Made by a program: the position numbers and the translations under genes. A DNA stretch of 64,000 bases from NCBI GenBank assembly GCA_943788825.1, contig CALSRT010000012.1, positions 49,788 to 113,787 of the forward strand. Reading direction: 5' to 3'. Under the pieces are notes generated by a model. The model saw only the letters and a list, made by a program, of their open reading frames with translations. It was not told where the DNA came from and did no database searches. Shown here in pieces: positions 8,280 through 17,848 of the stretch (the stretch's first letter is position 1; each line of letters starts with the position of its first letter). This stretch comes from UBA4582 sp002389265 (lineage in GTDB: Bacteria > Pseudomonadota > Gammaproteobacteria > Pseudomonadales > Azotimanducaceae).

Positions 8280-8558
8280 GAAAGAACTCCCAGGTTTACC
8301 CGCCGAATGGTCATTCGTTGACGATTGCCATCATTCAAATGAGCAATCCACAGATGCGGCGACGGAGCGACATGATTCCAAAACCAGCGCAGCTTGTAAA
8401 GCCTTGATATATCCGTCGCACGCGGGTCTGTGTTTGTCTTTTGCTAACAAACTCACTATTATTGCCCCGCGAAATTCAAAAGCCATTTCCCCGCGCGCAC
8501 CGATCTCAGGGCTGACGTCCTGAATCGGGTCTGGTGGGCTCAATTTGAGAACTTATTT
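8280..8558. promoter_or_regulatory. Divergent gltA / sdhC control region
   Basis: 279 bases between the start of gltA and sdhC that must carry both promoters. In E. coli the equivalent region is a hub for ArcA, CRP and Fur/RyhB control. I could not single out convincing promoter hexamers or operator palindromes here, so only the region is marked. Minus-strand frames over it are not convincing genes. Confidence 0.55.
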
Positions 8559-8951
8559 GTGAAAAACGATCCTCGTCCCGTTAACGTGAATCCATCAGAT
8601 TTGATGTCATTCGCCTGGCCCCTGGCTGCGCTAGCCTCGATTACCCATCGAATAGCCGGGGTTATTTTATTTGTTGGTATTGCCTTTGGGCTGTATGCGC
8701 TGGACCTGTCATTATCCTCTGCCGCGGGCTTCGATGTCCTCAAGGGTCTGATGAACTCGCCGTTTGGGATGTTCGTAACCTGGGGGCTGCTGTCGGCGCT
8801 AGCGTATCACTTCGTTGCCGGTATCAAGCACTTGCTGCTTGATATGGAGATCGCGGATACCATCGAGGGTAGTAAGTTTGCTGCCAGAGTCACGTTTCTA
8901 GTCTCTGCAGTATTGATTTTTCTCGCCGGCATTTGGGTTATTCAGGGTTAA
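8559..8951 (+). CDS. sdhC: Succinate dehydrogenase cytochrome b556 subunit
   Basis: Membrane anchor subunit C of complex II; with SdhD it binds heme b and forms the ubiquinone site in the inner membrane. 130 residues with three hydrophobic segments. Family motifs are visible: SITHRIAGV near residue 28-36 (quinone-site Ser/Arg) and YHFVAGIKHLLLD around residue 87-99, with the heme-ligand histidine. The start is GTG at 8559, giving MKNDPRPVNV, the normal N-terminus of proteobacterial SdhC. First gene of the sdh-suc cluster; sdhD follows 11 bases later. Confidence 0.96.
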   Translation: MKNDPRPVNVNPSDLMSFAWPLAALASITHRIAGVILFVGIAFGLYALDLSLSSAAGFDVLKGLMNSPFGMFVTWGLLSALAYHFVAGIKHLLLDMEIADTIEGSKFAARVTFLVSAVLIFLAGIWVIQG

Positions 8952-8962
8952 AGGAAAAAATT

Positions 8963-9331
8963 ATGGTTACTCAAGTCACAAGTTTTTCTCGTAACGGCCT
9001 GTCTGACTTCATTGTGCAACGGGTGACGGCCTATATTCTAGCGGCCTACACGGTGTTCCTGGTGGGCTACTTATTGTTCCAAGGTGAGATGGTTTATGCC
9101 GACTGGCAAATGCTGTTTTCTCACACCTGGATGCAGATCTTTACCATGTTGGCGCTCGTATCAACCTGTGCGCATGCCTGGATTGGCATGTGGACGATCG
9201 GCACTGATTACATTCGAGAGCATTACTTTGGGCAAAATGCCAACGGTTATCGCTTAATTTATCAAGTCATCTGTATTTTGACGCTGGCCAGTTATTTGTT
9301 CTGGGGCGTGAAGATACTCTGGGGGAATTAG
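8963..9331 (+). CDS. sdhD: Succinate dehydrogenase membrane anchor subunit
   Basis: Second membrane anchor of complex II, 122 residues with three transmembrane helices (FIVQRVTAYILAAYTVFLVGYLL, IFTMLALVSTCAHAWIGMW, IYQVICILTLASYLFWG). The AHAWIGMWTIGTDYI segment holds the His and Asp-Tyr pair of the heme/quinone region. The ATG at 8963 is preceded by AAAGGA at a good distance and is preferred to an in-frame ATG 30 bases earlier that overlaps sdhC. The gap to sdhA is four bases, indicating an operon. Confidence 0.95.
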   Translation: MVTQVTSFSRNGLSDFIVQRVTAYILAAYTVFLVGYLLFQGEMVYADWQMLFSHTWMQIFTMLALVSTCAHAWIGMWTIGTDYIREHYFGQNANGYRLIYQVICILTLASYLFWGVKILWGN

Positions 9332-9335
9332 TTTA

Positions 9336-11132
9336 ATGGGTGAGTTACCTACACTGGAATTTGACGCCATCATTATTGGTGGTGGTGGCGCCGGCATGCG
9401 TGCCGCACTGCAGTTAGCCGAATCGGGCCGTAAAACCGCCGTGATCTCGAAAGTATTCCCGACCCGGTCCCATACGGTCTCAGCGCAGGGTGGCATCACA
9501 TGTGCGATAGCCAGTGATGATCCCAATGATGATTGGCGTTGGCACATGTATGACACCATCAAGGGTTCTGACTATATTGGCGACCAAGATGCGATCCAGT
9601 ATATGTGTAGTGTGGGTCCTCAGGCGGTCTATGAACTCGACCATATGGGGCTGCCATTCTCTCGTAACGACAATGGCCGAATATATCAGCGGCCGTTCGG
9701 TGGCCAATCAAAGGATTTTGGCAAAGGTGGCCAAGCCGCGCGTACCTGTGCTGCGGCTGACCGCACAGGTCATGCACTGCTCCATGCGCTTTACCAGGGC
9801 AACACTAAGGCAGGCTCGGTTTTCCTGTCGGAGTGGTTTGCAGTAGACCTGGTAAAAAATGCCCACGGCGCCGTAGTCGGTGTCATAGCAATGTGCATGG
9901 AAACTGGCGAAGTCAACTACATCAAAGCCCAGGCGACAGTGTTGGCCACGGGCGGTGCAGGGCGGATCTACCAATCAACGACGAATGCCTTGATGTGCAC
10001 CGGCGATGGCGCTGCCATGACTCTGCGAGCGGATCTGGCGCTCCAGGATATGGAAATGTGGCAGTTTCACCCCACCGGTATTGCCGGTGCGGGAACACTG
10101 GTCACTGAAGGCTGCCGGGGTGAAGGGGGCTACCTGATCAATAAAGATGGCGAACGCTTTATGGAGCGCTATGCACCGACAGCCAAAGATTTGGCAGGTC
10201 GGGACGTTGTGGCGCGGAGCATGATCCTTGAGATACTCGCGGGTCGGGGCGGTGGTGAGGATGGTGATCATGTGTTCTTGAAGCTGGATCACCTGGGTGA
10301 GGAAATTTTACACTCGCGGTTGCCTGGGATTGTAGAGCTGGCGAAGACGTTCGCCCATGTGGACCCCGTTAAAGAGCCGATTCCAGTTGTGCCGACTTGC
10401 CACTATATGATGGGTGGTATTCCTACTAATATTCACGGCCAGGCGATTACTCGAAATGCCAAGGGTGAAGACGAAATCGTTAACGGTTTGTATTCAGTAG
10501 GTGAGGCTGCGTGTGTCTCGGTCCACGGTGCGAACCGCCTGGGTGGGAACTCTTTGCTGGATCTGGTGGTTTTCGGCCGATCCGCGGGCTTGCATATCAC
10601 CGATGCGCTGAACCAGGGTATGGACTCCGGCGTTGCATCAAGTTCTGATATTGAAGCCGCGACGCAACGTTTGAGTCGTTGGAATGAATCTACGAAGGGC
10701 GAAAGTGTTGCCGGCCTCAAGCGTGAATTACAATCCTGTATGCAATTGAACTTTGGCGTGTTTCGCACAGAAGCTAATATGCAGGCGGGTATGAAGACCC
10801 TCAGTGAGTTGCGGGAACGGATCAGCCAAGCGGTGTTGACTGACAAGAGCCAGGCTTTTAATACTGCGCGGCTGGAAGCGTTAGAGCTAGATAACTTGCT
10901 TGAAGTTGCCGAGGCTACGGCAATATCAGCCGAGGCCCGGAAAGAGAGTCGCGGTGCCCATGCGCGAGACGACTACCAGGTTCGGGACGACGAGAACTGG
11001 TTGTGCCATTCATTGTATGACCCGGTAACAAAAACGCTGTCTAAGCGTGATGTGAATCGTGCCCCGGGCTTGCTCCAAACTGATAAAGATTTGCCGGAAG
11101 GCGTGTTTGAACCGAAAGAGAGGGTTTATTAA
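9336..11132 (+). CDS. sdhA: Succinate dehydrogenase flavoprotein subunit
   Basis: Oxidises succinate to fumarate with covalently bound FAD. The 598-residue product has the N-terminal dinucleotide motif GGGGAGMRAAL (residues about 14-24), then RSHTVSAQGGI, where the histidine carries the flavin. Catalytic features are WQFHPTGI, the HYMMGGIPTN histidine block and GANRLGGNSLLDLVVFGR. The C-terminal helical domain (SRGAHARDDYQVRDD) is complete. It is directly followed by sdhB with no spacer. Confidence 0.98.
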   Translation: MGELPTLEFDAIIIGGGGAGMRAALQLAESGRKTAVISKVFPTRSHTVSAQGGITCAIASDDPNDDWRWHMYDTIKGSDYIGDQDAIQYMCSVGPQAVYELDHMGLPFSRNDNGRIYQRPFGGQSKDFGKGGQAARTCAAADRTGHALLHALYQGNTKAGSVFLSEWFAVDLVKNAHGAVVGVIAMCMETGEVNYIKAQATVLATGGAGRIYQSTTNALMCTGDGAAMTLRADLALQDMEMWQFHPTGIAGAGTLVTEGCRGEGGYLINKDGERFMERYAPTAKDLAGRDVVARSMILEILAGRGGGEDGDHVFLKLDHLGEEILHSRLPGIVELAKTFAHVDPVKEPIPVVPTCHYMMGGIPTNIHGQAITRNAKGEDEIVNGLYSVGEAACVSVHGANRLGGNSLLDLVVFGRSAGLHITDALNQGMDSGVASSSDIEAATQRLSRWNESTKGESVAGLKRELQSCMQLNFGVFRTEANMQAGMKTLSELRERISQAVLTDKSQAFNTARLEALELDNLLEVAEATAISAEARKESRGAHARDDYQVRDDENWLCHSLYDPVTKTLSKRDVNRAPGLLQTDKDLPEGVFEPKERVY

Positions 11133-11837
11133 ATGCAAGTCAGTGTTTATCGATACGACCCGGACAAAGACGCCGCCCCTTATATGCAGGACTTCGACAT
11201 TGAATTGCCTGCGGGTAAGGATCTCATGGTGCTGGACGTGCTGGCATTACTCAAAGAGCGAGACGAAACGGTCTCCTATCGTCGCTCATGCCGTGAAGGT
11301 GTTTGTGGGTCTGATGGCGTTAGTATGAATGGCAAGAATGGCTTGGCGTGTATTACGCCCGTGTCTGAGGTCGCCAAGGGCGGCAAGCTGACGATTAAGC
11401 CATTGCCTGGTTTGCCGGTGATTCGCGACTTGATTGTGGATATGGAGCAGTTTTATGCCCAGTATCGCAAGATTGAGCCTTATCTGATCAACAATGAGGT
11501 ACCGCCAACCAGAGAGCGCCTGCAATCTCCTGCTGAACGTGAGAAACTAGACGGCCTTTACGAGTGCATACTCTGTGCATGCTGCTCAACGGCTTGCCCG
11601 TCTTTCTGGTGGAATCCAGATAAGTTTATCGGTCCGGCTGGATTGCTCCAGGCATATCGTTTTTTGGCGGACAGCCGCGATACAGCGACTGAAGAACGAC
11701 TGGCGAATCTTGATGATCCGTTTAGCGTATTTCGTTGCAGAGGTATTATGAACTGCGTCAATGTTTGCCCAAAGGGTCTGAACCCGACGCGTGCCATTGG
11801 CCACATACGAAATATGTTGCTGAAAAAAGCAGTTTAA
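11133..11837 (+). CDS. sdhB: Succinate dehydrogenase iron-sulfur subunit
   Basis: Electron-transfer subunit of complex II carrying three clusters. 234 residues. The [2Fe-2S] ligands lie in SCREGVCGSDGVSMNG and the following GLAC. The [4Fe-4S] motif is CILCACCSTACP. The [3Fe-4S] and remaining ligands are in CRGIMNCVNVCPKGLNP. The ATG immediately follows the sdhA stop, indicating translational coupling. A GC-rich hairpin lies 36 bases after its stop. Confidence 0.98.
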   Translation: MQVSVYRYDPDKDAAPYMQDFDIELPAGKDLMVLDVLALLKERDETVSYRRSCREGVCGSDGVSMNGKNGLACITPVSEVAKGGKLTIKPLPGLPVIRDLIVDMEQFYAQYRKIEPYLINNEVPPTRERLQSPAEREKLDGLYECILCACCSTACPSFWWNPDKFIGPAGLLQAYRFLADSRDTATEERLANLDDPFSVFRCRGIMNCVNVCPKGLNPTRAIGHIRNMLLKKAV

Positions 11838-11873
11838 GGCTCGCCCTGAAACCATAAGTTCAAGGCAAAGTAT

Positions 11874-11903
11874 AGCCGGACAGTGGAAGCTGTCCGGCTT
11901 TGT
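11874..11903 (+). terminator. Hairpin after sdhB, partial terminator or attenuator
   Basis: A perfect 10-bp stem, AGCCGGACAG / CTGTCCGGCT, with a six-base loop is followed by TTGTTG. The stem is strong, but the T-tract is short and interrupted. It could reduce or end transcription between the sdh and suc parts of the cluster, or stabilise the sdh mRNA 3' end. Confidence 0.6.
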
Positions 11904-12021
11904 TGATGTTGAGCTGACGTCCCTGCAGGTTTCGTGAAAAGCCTGTTTCCATGGGTTGAGCGCATAAAGCACAAAGGTTAAGTAGAGCTTAACGCACTAT
12001 ACATTGGTAAACGGTGGGGAC

Positions 12022-14868
12022 ATGCAAGAAAGTAATATGGAGCAATTGTGGCGCAGTGGCCATATATCAGCTGGTAATGCTGCTTATGTAGAAGATCTCT
12101 ACGAAAAATATCTCGAGGACCCCTCCGAAATTCCCGATCAGTGGCGCAGCTATTTCGATACGCTACCAATGGTCGAGGGAGCGATCGCGCCAGACATTTC
12201 CCATTCCACCGTGCGCGACCATTTCCTTTTGTTATCGAAGAACCAGGCACGGGTCACCCCAGTGTCGCCCGCTAGTATCAGTGCTGATTTTGAGCGTAAG
12301 CAGGTTGCTGTTGGTGAGCTGATCAGTGGTTACCGGCGTCGAGGTCATCTGAAGGCGAACCTCGATCCCCTGGAACTTGAAGACAAACCGCCAGTACCCA
12401 TTCTTGATCTTGAGTATCATCGCTTGTCTGCCGCAGACCTGGATACACCGTTTCAAACAGGAACGCTGTTTTTTGGTGACCATGTTGCCCCATTAAGGGA
12501 GATTATCCATGCTTTGGAACAGACCTATTGCGATAGCGTCGGCGCCGAATATATGCATATTGAGGACCAAGCTGAGCAGCTTTGGGTTCAGCAGCGCATG
12601 GAGAGTGCGCGATCAAATCCTGCCTACAGCGATGGCGTGAAGCGGCGTATCCTTGATCGGCTGGTTGCTGCCGAAGGCTTAGAGAAATACCTACACACCA
12701 AATACCCAGGCACCAAGCGTTTCGGGCTGGAGGGTAGTGAGAGCTTCATTCCTTGTATGGCGGAACTCATTCACAGAGCGGGTAAGGCTGGCGTACGCGA
12801 GACAGTGATAGGCATGGCACACCGCGGCAGAATTAATTTGCTGGTGAATCTTATGGGCAAGGATCCTGCAGGTTTATTTGACGAATTTGAGGGTCGCTAC
12901 ACACCGGGCTTCGGCTCTGGTGACGTCAAATACCACCAAGGTTTTTCGTCAAACCTGATGACGCCAGGTGGTGAGATGCATCTGGCCCTGGGCTTCAACC
13001 CGTCTCACCTGGAGATTGGTGCACCGGTGATTGAGGGTTCGGTACGCGCGAGAATGGATCGACGAGAGGACGTCTTGGGCGACAAGGTCTTGGCGATCAA
13101 TGTGCATGGCGACGCAGCGTTTGCAGGTCAAGGTGTGGTGATGGAGACCTTCCAGATGTCTCAGACTCGGGGTTTCTACACGGGCGGTACAGTTCACGTC
13201 ATCATCAACAATCAAATTGGTTACACTATTAGCAAACAGGAAGATGCGCGGTCTACGCGTTATTGCACCGAAATCGCAAAGATGGTCCAGGCGCCCATTT
13301 TTCACGTTAATGGAGATGATCCCGAGGCTGTTATCTTCGTCTCTCAGTTGGCCCTTGATTACCGCATGGAGTTTCATAAAGACGTAGTGATAGACCTAGT
13401 TTCCTATCGTCGCCGTGGCCACAACGAGGGTGATGAGCCATCGATTACTCAGCCAATAATGTATCAGCGCATCCGCAAGCACCAAACGACCTTATCGATC
13501 TTTGCTGACAAGATGATTAAGGAAGGCATCGTTGATGAAGCTGACTTGCAGCGTCGCGTTGATGCTTACCGCGATGCGTTGGATAAAGGCGAGGCGGTTG
13601 CCTGGGATTTTCTCAAGGAACCTGACACCAGCATGTTTGTTGACTGGCGTTCTTACTTGGGTCATGAATGGACTACCGCAGCGGATACTGGTTTTGTATT
13701 GAAGGATTTTCAAAGTCTAGCGAATCAGATGACAGAGTTGCCTGAGGGCTTTGTGATACAAAAACAAGTCAGTAAAATTTTAGACGACCGCAAGAAAATG
13801 ACGGCTGGTGCTTTGCCTTTGAATTGGGGCTATGGCGAGATCATGGCTTATGCGACGTTGTTGTCTCAAGGTCATAATATTCGCTTAATAGGTCAGGACG
13901 TTGCACGAGGAACCTTCTCTCATCGTCATGCTTCATTACATGATCAAAAGGCCGGTCTAGAGCATGTACCCCTAAAAAATCTTAGTGACTCCAGCGCGCG
14001 CTTCGACATGTATGATTCTTTTCTGTCTGAAGAGGCGGTGTTGGCGTTTGAATACGGCTACGCTCAAACCAGCCCTAATACGCTGGTAATATGGGAAGCC
14101 CAATTCGGTGATTTTGCCAACGGAGCTCAAGTGGTGATCGATCAGTTCATTACCAGCGGTGAGCACAAATGGGCCCGACTTTGCGGCTTAACGATGCTGT
14201 TACCCCACGGCTATGAAGGCGCTGGACCAGAGCATTCTTCGGCGCGGTTGGAGCGATTCCTGCAGTTATGCGCTGAACACAACATCCAAGTTTGTGTGCC
14301 GAGTACCCCGTCGCAAATTTTTCATCTATTGCGCCGACAAGCTATTCGGCCCCTACGTCGACCATTAATCGTCATGACGCCAAAGAGTTTGCTCCGTCAT
14401 AAAGATGCGATATCTACATTGGAAGATCTCTGTGAAGGGGAGTTCCAGAATGTCATTGACGACCCAGCAGTTTCTAAAGCGGCGGACATTACTCGCGTGA
14501 TATTTTGCAGCGGCAAGGTCTACTACGATCTGGATGCCAAGCGCCAGGAAGACCAGTTAGGCCATGTCGCTATTGTGCGTATTGAGCAACTGTACCCGTT
14601 CCCAGACGTTGAGCTGAAAGCCATATTGAAGCGCTACAAAAATATTGCCGTCGCTGTATGGTGCCAAGAAGAGCCGATGAATCAAGGTGCCTGGTACAGT
14701 AGTCAGCATCATGTTCGGCGGGCTATGAATGCCAGTTACCCGGGCTTATATTTGCATTATGCCGGTCGTGAGGCTTCAGCGGCAGCGGCAGCGGGCTATG
14801 TGTCCTTACATATTCGTCAGCAGGAACGGCTGGTTCACGACGCCCTGTACAATACTAATATTGAATAA
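12022..14868 (+). CDS. sucA: 2-oxoglutarate dehydrogenase E1 component
   Basis: Thiamine-diphosphate-dependent decarboxylase of the 2-oxoglutarate dehydrogenase complex. 948 residues, family length. The N-terminus MQESNMEQLWRSGHISAGNAAYVEDLY is typical and precedes the SEIPDQWRSYF segment. Core motifs: GMAHRGRINLLVNL, INVHGDAAFAGQGVV (ThDP/Mg binding), HVNGDDPEAV and SYRRRGHNEGDEP. The C-terminal transketolase-like half has GQDVARGTFSHRHA and LPHGYEGAGPEHSSARLERFL. The ATG at 12022 follows a GGGGA sequence closely; a TTG 18 bases earlier and an ATG 15 bases later are alternatives. A 204-base spacer separates it from sucB. Confidence 0.97.
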   Translation: MQESNMEQLWRSGHISAGNAAYVEDLYEKYLEDPSEIPDQWRSYFDTLPMVEGAIAPDISHSTVRDHFLLLSKNQARVTPVSPASISADFERKQVAVGELISGYRRRGHLKANLDPLELEDKPPVPILDLEYHRLSAADLDTPFQTGTLFFGDHVAPLREIIHALEQTYCDSVGAEYMHIEDQAEQLWVQQRMESARSNPAYSDGVKRRILDRLVAAEGLEKYLHTKYPGTKRFGLEGSESFIPCMAELIHRAGKAGVRETVIGMAHRGRINLLVNLMGKDPAGLFDEFEGRYTPGFGSGDVKYHQGFSSNLMTPGGEMHLALGFNPSHLEIGAPVIEGSVRARMDRREDVLGDKVLAINVHGDAAFAGQGVVMETFQMSQTRGFYTGGTVHVIINNQIGYTISKQEDARSTRYCTEIAKMVQAPIFHVNGDDPEAVIFVSQLALDYRMEFHKDVVIDLVSYRRRGHNEGDEPSITQPIMYQRIRKHQTTLSIFADKMIKEGIVDEADLQRRVDAYRDALDKGEAVAWDFLKEPDTSMFVDWRSYLGHEWTTAADTGFVLKDFQSLANQMTELPEGFVIQKQVSKILDDRKKMTAGALPLNWGYGEIMAYATLLSQGHNIRLIGQDVARGTFSHRHASLHDQKAGLEHVPLKNLSDSSARFDMYDSFLSEEAVLAFEYGYAQTSPNTLVIWEAQFGDFANGAQVVIDQFITSGEHKWARLCGLTMLLPHGYEGAGPEHSSARLERFLQLCAEHNIQVCVPSTPSQIFHLLRRQAIRPLRRPLIVMTPKSLLRHKDAISTLEDLCEGEFQNVIDDPAVSKAADITRVIFCSGKVYYDLDAKRQEDQLGHVAIVRIEQLYPFPDVELKAILKRYKNIAVAVWCQEEPMNQGAWYSSQHHVRRAMNASYPGLYLHYAGREASAAAAAGYVSLHIRQQERLVHDALYNTNIE

Positions 14869-14996
14869 CGAAGGAGGCTCTGAATAACTGGGTATTTTGG
14901 TGGTGCTGTTGAGATCGAATATGCACAGCGCGCTTTTTGACTGTTGTGGATAGGTATGAAACCTGCCATCGCTCAAAATTTTCTTCAAAGTATTTA

Positions 14997-15019
14997 CGGC
15001 ATATTAGTGGCATATGCCG
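14997..15019. promoter_or_regulatory. 8-bp inverted repeat in the sucA-sucB spacer
   Basis: CGGCATAT, seven bases, ATATGCCG: a perfect dyad in the unusually long 204-base spacer between sucA and sucB. It could be an operator or an RNA hairpin. No T-tract follows, so it is not an intrinsic terminator. Nothing else could be identified in the spacer except a GGAAGG ribosome-binding site just before sucB. Confidence 0.3.
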
Positions 15020-15072
15020 CCTTAATCAGAGAGTCCCAAATTTATGTTCGCTTTGCAGCATAGGAAGGTAAA

Positions 15073-16284
15073 ATGATAGAAATTAAAGCGCCTGAGTTTC
15101 CTGAGTCGATCGCCGACGGTGAAATTGCAGTCTGGCATGTTCAGGTTGGTGAGCAAGTCAGCCGTGATCAAGTTCTGGTCGATATTGAAACCGACAAAGT
15201 CGTACTTGAGGTGGTTGCTCCGGTAGATGGGCACTTGAGTGAGATCCTGAAGCAGGCGGGTGAAACAGTATTAGCTGAAGAAGTCATGGGCCACTTTGTT
15301 GCCGGTGAGGCCGCGGTGGTAGAGGCGAAATCCTCCCCTGCTGAGCCTGCTGCACTGGCAGTTACTGCTGCTCCCGAAGCTGATGCGATTGTGAGTCCAG
15401 CCGCGAAGAAAATGGCTGCAGAACATAAGGTTGATGTTACCCAAATTAGCGGCACCGGTAAGGGTGGCAGGGTCACAAAAGAAGATGTCCTGATGGCTGT
15501 CGCCAACGTGACTCAGGCTGCAGGAGCCGTCGGTCAACCGACCGTTCCAGTCGCGGCGAATGAAGCCACCGGTGCTTCGGATCGCATCGAACGTCGAGTC
15601 CCCATGACTCGGTTACGTGCCAGTGTTGCCCGCCGGCTGCTGGAGGCCCAACAAACCGCGGCGATGCTGACGACCTTTAACGAGGTGGACATGACAGCGA
15701 TCATGGAGCTTCGTAGCCAGTACAAAGAGGCCTTCGAGAAGGCCCACAATGGCACTCGATTGGGCTTTATGTCGTTCTTCGTCCGAGCCTGCATCGAAGC
15801 CTTGAAGCGCTTTCCAGCGGTGAATGCCTCTATTGACGGTAGCGACATTGTTTATCATGGCTATCAAGATATTGGGGTTGCGGTGGGTTCACCCCGTGGG
15901 CTTGTGGTCCCTGTTCTACGTGATGCTGACAGCCTGAGCCTGGCGGAAATTGAAGAACAAATTCGCGACTACGGTAATCGAGCCAAGGATAACAAGCTGG
16001 CCATTGACGATATGACCGGAGGTACCTTCACGATTTCTAATGGGGGCGTGTTTGGTTCCTTGTTATCCACGCCGATTTTAAATCCGCCACAGACGGCTAT
16101 CTTGGGGATGCATAAAATCCAGGAGCGGCCTATGGCCGTGGGTGGACAAGTTGTGATCAGACCAATGATGTATCTGGCATTGTCTTACGATCATCGTCTG
16201 ATTGATGGGCAAGAGGCGGTCCGCTTTCTCGTGACGATTAAAGACTTCCTCGAAGAGCCAGCTAGAATTCTGCTGGACATTTAA
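15073..16284 (+). CDS. sucB: Dihydrolipoamide succinyltransferase (E2 of 2-oxoglutarate dehydrogenase)
   Basis: Transfers the succinyl group from E1 to CoA through its lipoyl arm. 403 residues. One lipoyl domain sits at residues 1-75, with the lipoylated lysine in DIETDKVVLEV (about residue 42). After an Ala/Pro linker comes the peripheral-subunit-binding domain (SPAAKKMAAEHKVDV...GKGGRVTKEDV). The catalytic domain starts near residue 175 and ends with SYDHRLIDGQEAVRFL, holding the catalytic His and Asp. DIGVAVGSPRGLVVPV is also present. The ATG at 15073 is preceded by a GGAAGG. Next in the cluster is lpd. Confidence 0.97.
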   Translation: MIEIKAPEFPESIADGEIAVWHVQVGEQVSRDQVLVDIETDKVVLEVVAPVDGHLSEILKQAGETVLAEEVMGHFVAGEAAVVEAKSSPAEPAALAVTAAPEADAIVSPAAKKMAAEHKVDVTQISGTGKGGRVTKEDVLMAVANVTQAAGAVGQPTVPVAANEATGASDRIERRVPMTRLRASVARRLLEAQQTAAMLTTFNEVDMTAIMELRSQYKEAFEKAHNGTRLGFMSFFVRACIEALKRFPAVNASIDGSDIVYHGYQDIGVAVGSPRGLVVPVLRDADSLSLAEIEEQIRDYGNRAKDNKLAIDDMTGGTFTISNGGVFGSLLSTPILNPPQTAILGMHKIQERPMAVGGQVVIRPMMYLALSYDHRLIDGQEAVRFLVTIKDFLEEPARILLDI

Positions 16285-16309
16285 CGAACCTCTGTGGAGA
16301 CGTATTAGT

Positions 16310-17749
16310 ATGGCAACCAAATTTGACGTGATCGTGATAGGCGCAGGCCCTGCTGGCTATCATGCCGCGATCAGGGCTGCACAACTGGGTCTGAAAACAG
16401 CTTGTATCGATAAATGGATCAATAAACAAGGAAAGCCAGCTTTCGGTGGAACCTGTTTGAACGTTGGCTGTATACCATCGAAAGCGTTATTGGATGCGTC
16501 ACATAAGTATAGTCAGGCCAAGAACGAATTTGACGAGATTGGCATCAAGATTTCAGGTCTGAAAATTGACGTTCCGACGATGATAGCACGCAAGGATAAG
16601 GTCGTTGAAAACCTAACCAAGGGTGTTGCCGGTCTGTTGAAGTCTAATGGCGTCACAACCTTCGAAGGTAGCGCGCGTCTGAATGCTGGCCGCAAGGTTG
16701 AGGTAACGACCCACGATGGCACTGTCGAGATGCTTGAAGCGGATAATATTATTATCGCCACGGGCTCCAATCCCGTCGCTATTCCACCATGCCCACTGAC
16801 GCCGAACCTGATCGTCGATTCAAGTGGCGCGTTGGAATTCACAGCTGTACCCAAGCGTCTGGGCGTTATCGGTGCCGGCGTTATCGGTTTAGAGCTTGGT
16901 AGTGTCTGGCTGCGGCTAGGGGCCGAGGTCATAGTGCTTGAAGCCCTCGAAGAGTTTTTACCGATGGCGGATCAGCAGGTCAGCAAGGACTCTGCAAAGC
17001 TTTTTAAGCAGCAGGGCATGGACGTGCGGTTGGGTGCGCGGGTCACTGGCACCAGTATCAAAGGCAAGAAAGTCACCGTGACTTATGCAGATGCTGAGGG
17101 CGAGAAACAAGAGGTGTTCGATCAACTGATCGTCGCGGTAGGGCGCCGGCCATTCACCGAAAATCTGTTAGCAGCTGACAGTGGTGTGATACTGGATGAG
17201 CGTGGCTTTATTCATGTCAATGATCTGTGCTCCACGGATGCGCCGGGTATCTTTGCTGTTGGGGATGTTGTTCGTGGCCCCATGCTGGCCCATAAGGGTA
17301 TGGAAGAGGGTGTGATGGTGGCGGAGCGGATTGCCGGCCACAAACCGATGGTGAACTATGATTGTGTACCGTCAGTGATCTATACCCATCCAGAAATAGC
17401 CTGGGTGGGCAAAACTGAGCAAGAATTGAAGGCCAGTGGTGACGATTATAATGTGGGAATGTTCCCCTTGGCCGTCAGTGGTCGGGCGCAGGCCTCAAAC
17501 GATACAGCAGGGATGATCAAGGTGTTGGCTGACGCGGCAACTGACAGAATCCTTGGCGTCCATATGATTGGCGGCCATGCCTCCGAAATGATTAGCGAGG
17601 CGGTGATAGCCATGGAATTTGGCTCAAGTGCTGAGGATATCGGCCTGACAATGTTTGCTCACCCGACATTGTCGGAAGGCTTTCATGAAGCCGCACTGGC
17701 AGTGGCCGGACATGCCATTCATATAGCAAATCGAAAACGTAAAAAGTAA
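16310..17749 (+). CDS. lpd: Dihydrolipoamide dehydrogenase (E3)
   Basis: FAD- and NAD-dependent reoxidation of the lipoyl groups of the 2-oxoglutarate (and possibly pyruvate) dehydrogenase complex. 479 residues. Motifs: N-terminal FAD site VIGAGPAGYHAAIRAAQLG, redox-active disulfide GGTCLNVGCIPSKALL, NAD site GAGVIGLELGSVW, second FAD site DAPGIFAVGDVV and the catalytic His-Glu pair in HPTLSEGFHEAA. The C-terminus ends in a basic tail (NRKRKK) whose stop lies inside a 7-base tandem repeat. Placement between sucB and sucC indicates an E3 dedicated to the sucAB complex. Confidence 0.97.
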   Translation: MATKFDVIVIGAGPAGYHAAIRAAQLGLKTACIDKWINKQGKPAFGGTCLNVGCIPSKALLDASHKYSQAKNEFDEIGIKISGLKIDVPTMIARKDKVVENLTKGVAGLLKSNGVTTFEGSARLNAGRKVEVTTHDGTVEMLEADNIIIATGSNPVAIPPCPLTPNLIVDSSGALEFTAVPKRLGVIGAGVIGLELGSVWLRLGAEVIVLEALEEFLPMADQQVSKDSAKLFKQQGMDVRLGARVTGTSIKGKKVTVTYADAEGEKQEVFDQLIVAVGRRPFTENLLAADSGVILDERGFIHVNDLCSTDAPGIFAVGDVVRGPMLAHKGMEEGVMVAERIAGHKPMVNYDCVPSVIYTHPEIAWVGKTEQELKASGDDYNVGMFPLAVSGRAQASNDTAGMIKVLADAATDRILGVHMIGGHASEMISEAVIAMEFGSSAEDIGLTMFAHPTLSEGFHEAALAVAGHAIHIANRKRKK

Positions 17750-17765
17750 AAAGTAAAAAGTAAAA
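17741..17765 (+). repeat. Heptamer repeat at the lpd stop codon
   Basis: AAAAAGT occurs three times in tandem followed by a partial copy; the TAA stop of lpd lies within it. Slippage by one unit would leave the stop codon where it is, since it lies in the first copy boundary. Confidence 0.7.
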
Positions 17766-17848
17766 GCAATAACTAAAAAACGATAAGCAAACGAGCGCAT
17801 ATCCTGGATGCAGGATGATTCTAATCACATTTTAAGGACCATGAAGTT

